This document shows, piece by piece, positions 56,211 to 64,000 of a DNA stretch of 64,000 nt. The notes under the pieces are model-generated. The model had not been told where the DNA came from, ran no database searches, and saw nothing but the letters and a program-made list of their open reading frames with translations. Source of the stretch: Orobanche coerulescens (taxonomy: Eukaryota > Streptophyta > Magnoliopsida > Lamiales > Orobanchaceae). The position numbers and the translations under genes are program-made. Position 1 is the stretch's first letter; every line of letters starts with the position of its first letter. The stretch spans positions 62,001 to 126,000 of the forward strand of contig JAWKAU010000035.1 in NCBI GenBank assembly GCA_033398695.1, written 5' to 3'.

Positions 56211-56307
56211 TCAACTCTCCATCTTTTCCTAATTAATGATTCATTTATTCATTAATTTGTACACTTATGAATCTTACCATGTTTATGTTTTACGTGCATA
56301 TAAGAAA

Positions 56308-56472
56308 ATACGTTGCTCATGATGATGCGCAAAATATGGAGAAAAGCCATATTTATCCCGTTCAAGGATCAAAGTAAATATAGAATGGAGTACCTACGGA
56401 AATATGTTGCTCATATAGAGAGAAGCTCCTGTTCAAGGATCAAAATAAATATGAAACCAAGTACCCGTAAGA
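56308..56472 (+). repeat. direct repeat of about 80 bp, two units
   Basis: Both units run from TACGTTGCTCAT / TATGTTGCTCAT through GTTCAAGGATCAAA and TAAATATA to AAGTACC / GAGTACC, at about 56309 and 56403. Confidence 0.65.
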
Positions 56473-56529
56473 TTTTATTAAAGTTCCCGTTTTTCAATTC
56501 TTCTCTTTTGGGAATTTTTTTTGGGAAAT

Positions 56530-57271
56530 TGGGTATTTGAGTTCTTTATCTCCCACGCTACTTTGCGGTGGATGAGACTATGAGAAATGGTATCACTCTC
56601 GTATGTCGAAGTAAACTGTGTGACGGTCCTGGGGGAGTCACGGTTAATTGTTGAAAGTCGATATTTGTGGTTGTTGCATACACCACGTTTTGGGTGCGAG
56701 TTGACGTCGCCGTTTTGTCGATTTTAAACCAACATTGAATAAAATGAATATTATCGGTAACGGTAAAGTTATGACTTGTTCATGATTAGTCACAGAATTG
56801 TGACGTACAAATAGGACAAACATCGATTCTGATGGATATGTCGTGGTTAAAATCGATTTGTGACGGATTTGTCACGTTGAATTGAGCGACCACCACGTTG
56901 GTCTTGACCCAACCCCATACTTGGAAAAGTCTATCTTTCATCCTATTAAAATAAAATATTGCATGTGGGTGTAGTCATGCACCGTCTCCTTACAATAAGA
57001 TATATGAAAGAATGTACGAGTAATTCTCATGAATTTTAACATGTAAAGCAATGACATATTGTGTTAAGTACATGAATTCGTTGACCTTGATTAAAGCTCG
57101 TATGACTATAGGTCCGAATACTTTTTCGAGTAATTATAAAGGCATGTGCCTTATACATTTGACTATGTTTAGTCAATCTTATTGGATGGTCAAGACGAGT
57201 TGGTTATGGTATATTCATTATGTCTCATGGTTCAAAATGCTTAATATTGATACACCGCGTTGCATCCATAT
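56530..57271. other. anonymous region before element F
   Basis: No coding region recognised. GTCACAGAATTGTGAC (56788) and TTTGTGACGGATTTGTCACG (56859) are inverted words of the kind found near ends of DNA transposons, but no terminus could be defined. Confidence 0.35.
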
Positions 57272-59325
57272 TATAACACCCCCAAGACATTCAGGGCATA
57301 TTACAGCGCCGTGGACCCCACACTGTGGAATCCACCAGGCTAACGTACCAACAAGACATTCATCAACGACAAACAATCATCAATAAAACGATAATTCAAT
57401 TAAAAGACTACAACCCGACAAATAGAATCCAACATCAATCCATTTCCCAAAACGGGAACACAACATTAACAATTTTGAAAAGGAAGTACTCGAGTACTTA
57501 AACCAGTTTTATAATACAGAAACCCCAAAACAAGACATCAAAAATAATTGACAGAACTGAACACCAACAATTGACTACTGAACAGTATCATGCTTGCCCA
57601 TCATCCCCATACGGCTCAAGTGCTCGTTTGTCCCCACGATCAATACCTGAAATACAAAAAGTATTTCCCCCATTTAAGGGGTTAGCGACAACTGCTAGTG
57701 CAAGTACAATCCATTTGAACTACATTCTAATCAGATGAATATATGCGCCAAAATCATTTTAGAAAACATTTTATATTCCGGAATATTTACAATGTACAAT
57801 CACAAAACACATTATCTCCAACAAATCACAATTCAAAGTTAACCGTCGGTACGAGACTCACGGCCTCCGTATCCCGCAGAGCCCCGTCGGACATCCCTGG
57901 GTGGCTAACCATAGTTCGCGATACGCACACTCACGGCAATACGTATCCCTAGAGGCCCCGTCGGACCGTCCCTAGGTGAACATACACATATCCATCCACA
58001 ACAACCACAACACAGCCATAATTCAAATACTAGAACATGTAAACAAATGTAAAGTACTTGCCTTTGAGACATTCTTGAAGAGACGGAAGTGAAACACGAC
58101 TACGAACGGTCCTGGTGGAAAACGACGGTTCCTAAACGAAGGATCAACATAGTTCAGTCCCAACGGACAACAATAACTGATCGGAATACACCCATAATCC
58201 CCGATTACAATTCATGACAAAAACGTTCAATCGATACGGGCGAGGGTTTACGCAAAATCTCCCCGTATCAACAATTCACGGCTTAATTCGAGGAAAAACG
58301 GATTGAGAATCACTCAATAACAACAACCGGTAAGAAATTACGTAACATAATTGAACAATTCGAAACTAATCCCTAGAATCCCGAAAACTCCCCAAAATTG
58401 ACAAGTTAGGGTTCTAGATGAGAAATACCTTGAATTGGAGTGAAGGAGATGGGTTTAGATGATGATGTGTTATGCTCGAGACACAAGAATCGGACTGGAA
58501 GGGAACTCCACTGATTACTCTCCACAATCTGCTCTGAATCGCCAAAATCGCCCGTAGGAAGGGAAGGAAAGAAAAGAATGAAAAATAATGTTGAATCCGA
58601 ACTCTCGCTGATCTAAATAAATGTGAAGTTAGCGCACGCTAACTATCATATATAGCGCGCGCTAACGGGGCTGAAACCGGTCCAGTAGCTACTGCTACCA
58701 CTCGTTAGCGCACGCTAACAATAGTGAGTTAGCGTACGCTAACTGCACATCGCTAGCGCACGCAAGAAGACAGGAGTAGCGCGCGCTACCAACGCAGCAG
58801 ATTCAAGATCGCCGCCACATCGCCAGATGACGCTTCTCGAAGGTACAATACTCAAACGCATTTACCGTGCCGTAATCCAGAAACATAAGCACGAAGCATA
58901 CAAGACGACGGAGTTAAGCGCTGAAAGAAAAACACAAGTCCAACCACCGGAGGGTCCGTAATGCGACAACAAAAACGAGATTCCCTAAACTATTAGGAAA
59001 TTACAAAAATGGCCCAAGTGCCCGAAATTCACGAAACGACGTCGGATTTACAAAACAAAAGTCTCAACATGACCAACTCAATCATACAAACTTGTACAAA
59101 CCAAGAAACAATGAAAACGAACGAGTTTTACGAGAATCGAACGTTCATACGGCAAAACATGTCATAAAATGAAATTACGTGAAATCATCATCAAAACTCG
59201 TCCAAATGGAAAAACTCCAAGAACAAAGTAGATTCAAAATGTTGAAACGGTTACAAGCGAGTCGATAAAAATAGACATACACCAAAAATGGAAACTGCTA
59301 AAAATGGAAAGTTACGGATATTACA
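57272..59325 (-). repeat. Element F 3' LTR
   Basis: 2054 bp. On the minus strand it starts TGTAATATCC (59325) like B, D and T1, and ends GGGGGTGTTATA. Contains the TTAGCGCACGCTAA cluster (58628-58790) and, downstream on the minus strand, a weak ATTTATTTAG TATA-like word (about 58614-58623). Confidence 0.88.
58628..58790 (-). promoter_or_regulatory. CGNNCG palindrome cluster in element F LTR
   Basis: Six words in 163 bp: GTTAGCGCACGCTAAC (twice), TAGCGCGCGCTAAC, GTTAGCGTACGCTAAC, CTAGCGCACGC, GTAGCGCGCGCTAC. Confidence 0.7.
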
Positions 59326-59346
59326 TTCTCCCCCTCTAAAATAAAG
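59326..59346 (-). other. polypurine tract of element F
   Basis: On the minus strand TTTTAGAGGGGGAGAA adjoins the LTR, preceded by a GTTTCGGGACGAAAC block as in D and T1. Confidence 0.85.
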
Positions 59347-59360
59347 TTTCGTCCCGAAAC

Positions 59361-62300
59361 TTAAGAATCAAAAAGTTCGGGATGCCTCGAACGCATATCC
59401 TCCTCTAACTCACACGTCGCTTCTTCTACTCCGTGCCTCGACCATTGCACCTTAACCAAAGGAATGGTTTTGTGCCTTAACTGCTTGTCTCGGCGTTCCA
59501 AAATCCTGACGGGACTCTCCTCAAACGTAACATCTTTCTCGATTTCCACGTCTCCAAAATCAATAATGTGGGACGGGTCCGGAACGTACTTCCTCAACTG
59601 GGAAATGTGAAATACGCTATGCACATGACTCAGCGACGGAGGCAAAGCCAAACGGTATGCCAACTCGCCGACTCTCTCCAATATCTCAAAAGGTCCAATA
59701 TACCTCGGGCTGAGCTTCCCCTTTTTCCCGAAACGGAAAACTCCCTTCGACGGAGACACTCTCAACAGAACATGATCTCCCACCTCAAACTCCAAAGGTC
59801 GACGCCTAACATCCGCATAAGACTTTTGTCGACTCTGAGCAGCCAACATTCTCTTCCTAATCAATTCAACTTTCTCCCTCGTCTCCAACACAAGGTCCGG
59901 CTCGGTGCCAACCAAATCGGACGGCTCATCCCAACATATCGGTGATCGGCAACGTCGGCCATAAAGTGCCTCATACGGTGCCATCTTAATCGACGCGTGC
60001 CAGCTATTATTATAAGTAAACCCAATTAAGGCCAAATGCTCCTCCCAGTCACTACTCCAGTCTAACGCACATGCGCGCAACAAATCCTCGAACGTCTGAA
60101 TGGTACGTTTGGACTGCCCATCGGTCTGGGGATGGAACGAAGTGCTCAAACATAACTATGTCCCCAATGCCTTATGTACCACCTGCCAAAAATGCGATAC
60201 AAATCATCCATCTCTGTCTGAAATAATGGTCCTCGGCGTACCATGAAGTCTCACTATCTGTGCGATAAAAACACGAGCCAACTTTTCTGGACCCCAAGTA
60301 TCCTTGATGCCCAGAAAATATGCCGACTTAGTCAGTCGGTCTACAATCACCCACACCATATTCATACCAGTCTTCGTCCTCGGCAAACCCATGACAAAAT
60401 CCATAGAGATATCCTCCCACTTCCACTCCGGGACGGGAAGTGGTTTCAACAACCCGGCTGGCCGCTGATGCTCAATCTTGACTTGTTGACAAGTCAAACA
60501 CTTAGCCACAAACTGAACTACCTCCTTCTTCATGTCGTTCCACCAGAAATTCTTTCTTAAATCCTTATACATTTTACTCGAGCCTGGATGGACTGAGTAA
60601 GGTGACGCATGAGCCTCTCGCATAATATTCTGTCTCAATTCCGAGTCGTTCGCAACACACAACCGACCTCGGAATCTCAACACTCCGTCCTCATGAATAA
60701 CGAATCTCGGGGCTTTCCCCTTCCCTACACTCTCTCGAAGCTGAATAAACATCGGGTCCTCCAACTGTCCCGATTTAATGTCATCGACCAGAGATGAAGA
60801 AATCTCAAGAGTACGCAACTGCCCGGAACTCTCTGGAAGCACAACCTCAATGCTCAACTTCATAAACTCTCGCTGAAGTCCCGACTGGGCCGTGAGTAAC
60901 TCAAGCGCCCAAAGAGATACCGATTTCCGGATCAAGGCATCTGCTACCACATTAGCCTTGCCCGGATGATAAAGGATCTTGAGATCGTAATCCTTAATCA
61001 ACTCCAACCATCTCCTCTGTCTCATATTAATCTCTTTCTGGGTGAATATGTACTTTAGGCTCTTGTGATCGGTGAAAATCTGACACGACGAGCCATACAA
61101 GTAATGACACCAGATATTCAATGCAAATACGACTGCGGCCAACTCAAGATCGTGCGTAGGGTAGTTCAATTCATACGGTTTCAACTGACGGGAAGCATAG
61201 GCAATCGTCCTCCCGTGCTGCATAAGTACACATCCGAGCCCTTGGCCCGGCGCATCACTAAAAACTGAGAAACCCTCATTACCACTCGGTAAGGCCAAAA
61301 CAGGAGCGGTCGTCAACCGCTTCTTCAACTCCTCAAAACTATTCTGCCTCTCATCGGTCCACACAAACTTCTCTGACTTCTGTAACAACTGAGTCAGCAG
61401 TCGAGCGAGCTTAGAGAACCCCTCGACGAATCTACGGTAATACCCGGCTAATCCCAGAAAACTGCGGACCTCCTTCACGTTCTTGGGCGGCGCCCAATCC
61501 AACAATGCCTCTACCTTATGTGGGTACACACGAACACCCTCGGCCGAGATCACATGACCGAGAAACACAACCTCCCGTAACCAAAACTCACACTTTGAGA
61601 ACTTCGCAAAAAGATGCTGAGTTCTCAAAATATCTAACACGATATGCAAATGACGGGCGTGCTCTTCCTCGCTCCTCGAGTAAATCAGGATGTCGTCGAT
61701 AAAAACGACTACGCACTTATCGAGGTATTCGATAAAGACTTTGTTCATAAGCTGCATGAACACGGCTGGGGCGTTGGTTAGCCCAAAAGGCATAACCACA
61801 AACTCGTAGTGACCGTATCTCGTCCGAAAGGCCGTATTCGGAATATCGGTATCTTTCACTCGGAGTTGATAATACCCCGATCTCAAATCAATCTTCGAAA
61901 ACACAGTTGCCCCTTGCAACTGATCAAACAAGTCATCAATCCTCGGGAGCAGATACTTGTTTTTGATGGTCACTTTGTTCAACTCTCGGTAGTCGATACA
62001 CAGACGAAGTGACCCATCCTTCTTCTTTACAAATAGGACCGTTGTGCCCCAAGGCGAAGCGCTCGGTCGAATATATCCCATGTCTAGAAACTCTCCCAAC
62101 TGTTTATTCAGCTCTAGCATCTCGGCGGGCGCCATACAGTATGGCATCTTAGAGATCGGTGCTGCACCCGGCTCTAAATCGACGGTAAACTCAACTTCTC
62201 GGTCCGGCGGCAAACCCAGCAACTCGTCTGGAAAGACATCAGGATACTCACACACTACCGGAATAGACGAGAGTTCGACTCCCCCTTCTTCCGATCTCAA

Positions 62301-62852
62301 AGCATAACACCAATAACCCGTACAACATCCCCGAAGAAGCCTCACCACCCTCAAGGCGCTGATCAAGAGTCTCTGGCTACTCCGCTTACGCCCCACGAAA
62401 GAATGCTCGGTACCGTCAGAGGCTAGCATCGAAACAGTCCTCATTCTATAATTCATGATAGCCCCATGACGGTCCAGCCAATCCTCACCAAAAATCAAAG
62501 CCTCATCTATAATATCTACTGCGATCAGATTAGAAGGCCAAACCCTCCCCGCGATACTCACTGGAAAATCTCTAACCTCACTATCCCCCACGATGCTATC
62601 CCCACTAGGAAGTTTAACAACAAAAGGCTCACAAGCAACTAGGCAATCAACACGCAGACGACGCACACAACCCATAGATATAAAAGAGTGCGTAGCACCA
62701 GAATCGAACAATATGGAAACAGGATGATCAAGGATGTGGACAGTACCTGTAGCCACCGTCGCGTCAGGATCTCCTGCTCGTCTAATCTCGTACACTCGGG
62801 GCGGAACAGACCCCGCACGAGAAGCTCCCCCTCTAGAAGGCTGCCCACGTCC
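59361..62852 (-). pseudogene. chromovirus pol of element F: protease, RT, RNase H, integrase, chromodomain
   Basis: Same reading frame as gag throughout. Residue numbers count from 63986. Protease FDSGATHSF (about 427-435); reverse transcriptase [20 protein letters not shown] and catalytic FIDD (about 762-765); RNase H first Asp in VFSDAP (about 911) and [17 protein letters not shown] has Ile where Ser is usual. Integrase has an HHCC site ([11 protein letters not shown] ... CLTC), MDF, SDRDG and [17 protein letters not shown] module follows, then the chromodomain-like tail [29 protein letters not shown] with Cys where Trp is usual. TGA at 60204-60206 (Arg) and TAG at 60156-60158 (Gln) break the integrase. 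Natural stop at 59361-59363. Confidence 0.9.
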
Positions 62853-63986
62853 TCAACCTCTACCAAAACTCTGCTGCGGCTGAGGAACTGTCGGTGCCTG
62901 ATTCACACTCGGCTCTCCCGCAGCTGGGGCTGATATCTGAGTAACTGGAGCCCGAGCTGCATCCGTACAAAACTTAGCACGATGACCCATCCGACCACAA
63001 GCAAGAAACTGAATCGGAGGCCTATCACACTCACTCATCATGTGGCCCGGGCGACTACAATTGAAGCACGTAGGACCACGGACGGAACCAGTAGAAGCAG
63101 ACCTAGAACCGTTTCCTCGCCCAACTGATGGCGACTGACCCCCAAAGACTCGCGAACCAGACTGAGCCTTCGGATACCCTCCTGACTTGCCTCCCGAAAA
63201 CTGACCGGAGGTCTTCTGCTTCTTTCCTTCAGTTGCCGTCTCTGTCGCAGAAAACGACATCTCATAAGTCATCGCTTTGTTCTGGTACTGTTTCAAAGTC
63301 GTGCACCCCAGACCAGCCATGTAGTGGCGCACCCTCGGTTTCATCCGCATATCAAAGTGGCGGATCTTATCAAGCTCATCTCGGACTTGGTTTCTCACAT
63401 AATGCAGCTGTTGATTGTAGTCTTTGATAGCTTGAGAAATAGGAACATCTTGGGGTATAGCCTCAAAGAAGGCTCGGATCCTCCCCTCTTTCACTGGCCA
63501 TGGACAAAATTCATCTTCCATCTGATCCTGAAACTCTGCCCACGTGGCTGCCCGGTCACGCGGTTTCACCACTTGCCACCACGTTGCTGCCTCCTTGGCG
63601 AGGAAGTACTGAGCAATGGGTACTTTCCTCTCCTCAGAACAATTAGCAGCCTCAAATACTTTCTCCATCTCGAATAGCCAATTCTCCCAACCAGAGGGGT
63701 CGGAAGCACCATCAAACTGCGGAGGACGCATACGAATCACGTCCTGAAGTAACTTATCATTGCCGGATCCAGTAGGCGGAACCGGGTTGGCATTAGCTTG
63801 GCCGACTAGAACGGCCTGAGTCAGTAGCGTCATCTAGTTCGCTACTTGCTGTAAAATGTTGGCCACTCCAACATTCTCATGTGCATTACCGGAGCTAGCA
63901 GACTGGTCCTGCTGACCTCCGGAACTAAGGGGAACACTGTTCGACAAAGAAGGCATTGCCGAATCAGTTCCCGAGTGATCGGACAT
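62853..63986 (-). pseudogene. chromovirus gag of element F
   Basis: Start ATG at 63984-63986 (MSDHSGTDSAMPSL). A TAG at 63834-63836 stands after LQQVAN (probably CAG Gln). The frame then covers the retrotransposon gag domain: RPPQFDGASDPSGWENWLFEMEK, WWQVVKP (about residues 136-142), LKQYQNKAMTYE, then an SGG/GR-rich linker. Next come CCHC knuckle CFNCSRPGHMMSEC (about 307-320) and a second knuckle FLACGRMGHRAKFC whose first Cys is Phe. TGA at 62853-62855 (CGA Arg in an RGRGRG context) ends it, and the same frame runs on into pol. Gag forms the particle and packages RNA. Confidence 0.9.
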
Positions 63987-64000
63987 GGCCGCCCCACCGG

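Larger units (their letters stand above)
57272..64000 (-). mobile_element. Element F: Tekay-like chromovirus, nearly full coding region
   Basis: Minus-strand gypsy element running off the right edge. The 3' LTR (57272-59325), polypurine tract and complete gag-pol (59361-63986) are present; leader, primer site and 5' LTR lie beyond 64000. The left LTR edge reads TATAACACCCCC where E has TGTAACACCCCC, so the terminal G has become A. The left flank is CATAT (57267-57271), to be matched outside the window. Related to but clearly distinct from T1 at protein level. Confidence 0.92.

Noticed and set aside
56780..56880. TTTGTGACGGATTTGTCACG inverted words as a second CACTA element
   Set aside because: No CACTA terminus or target duplication found nearby.

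Overview
The window is a stack of nested LTR retrotransposons from a flowering plant, very probably a dicot. Evidence: Ty3/gypsy chromovirus polyproteins with C-terminal chromodomain-like tails, a Tat-like gag, a Ty1/copia element, initiator-tRNA-Met type primer binding sites, a CACTA-type terminus and an Au-like SINE tail. I found no convincing intact host gene. The species cannot be named from what is visible. Element names below (T1, B, D, E, F, H, K) are mine. || Left half (1-39284). A family of Tekay/Del-like chromoviruses (T1, + strand) supplies the base layer: a decayed pol fragment (1-3001), a scrambled junction (3002-3064), then a second T1 copy whose gag begins near 3066. That copy is split by element B (3700-13026, target duplication CAGAA) and element D (16318-25179, target duplication CGGAA), then abuts minus-strand element E (25582-35858). 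A third T1 piece follows (35890-36486), with polypurine tract and 3' LTR (36487-39284). B is almost all LTR (4.49 and 4.46 kb LTRs around 382 bp). D has 3.3 kb LTRs around 2.3 kb holding only a gag zinc-knuckle relic. E encodes only gag and is a tandem LTR-internal-LTR-internal arrangement. || Middle (39285-48357). AT-rich DNA, a tRNA-like relic, a CACTA-like terminus, small repeats, then gag-only Tat-like element H (43363-48060, minus strand). H sits just downstream of a TATA box and telo-box and upstream of a pyrimidine-rich leader, so it may have interrupted a host promoter/5' UTR. || Right part (48358-64000). A complete copia element K (48358-55012, minus strand, target duplication ATTAT, 299-bp LTRs) with an open gag and a broken pol; a short anonymous stretch with a second copia-like leader; then chromovirus F (57272 to beyond the window, minus strand). 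The F gag-pol frame is continuous for 1541 codons apart from four nonsense codons. || Main non-textbook signal. Six unrelated gypsy LTR types (T1, B, D, E, F, H) each carry a cluster of short palindromes built on a CGNNCG core (TTACGTACGTAA, TAGCGTACGCTA, TTACGGCCGTAA, TTAGCGCACGCTAA, AGACGATCGTCT) upstream of the TATA box. The copia LTR lacks them. In B and D the differences between paired LTRs are concentrated in these motifs.
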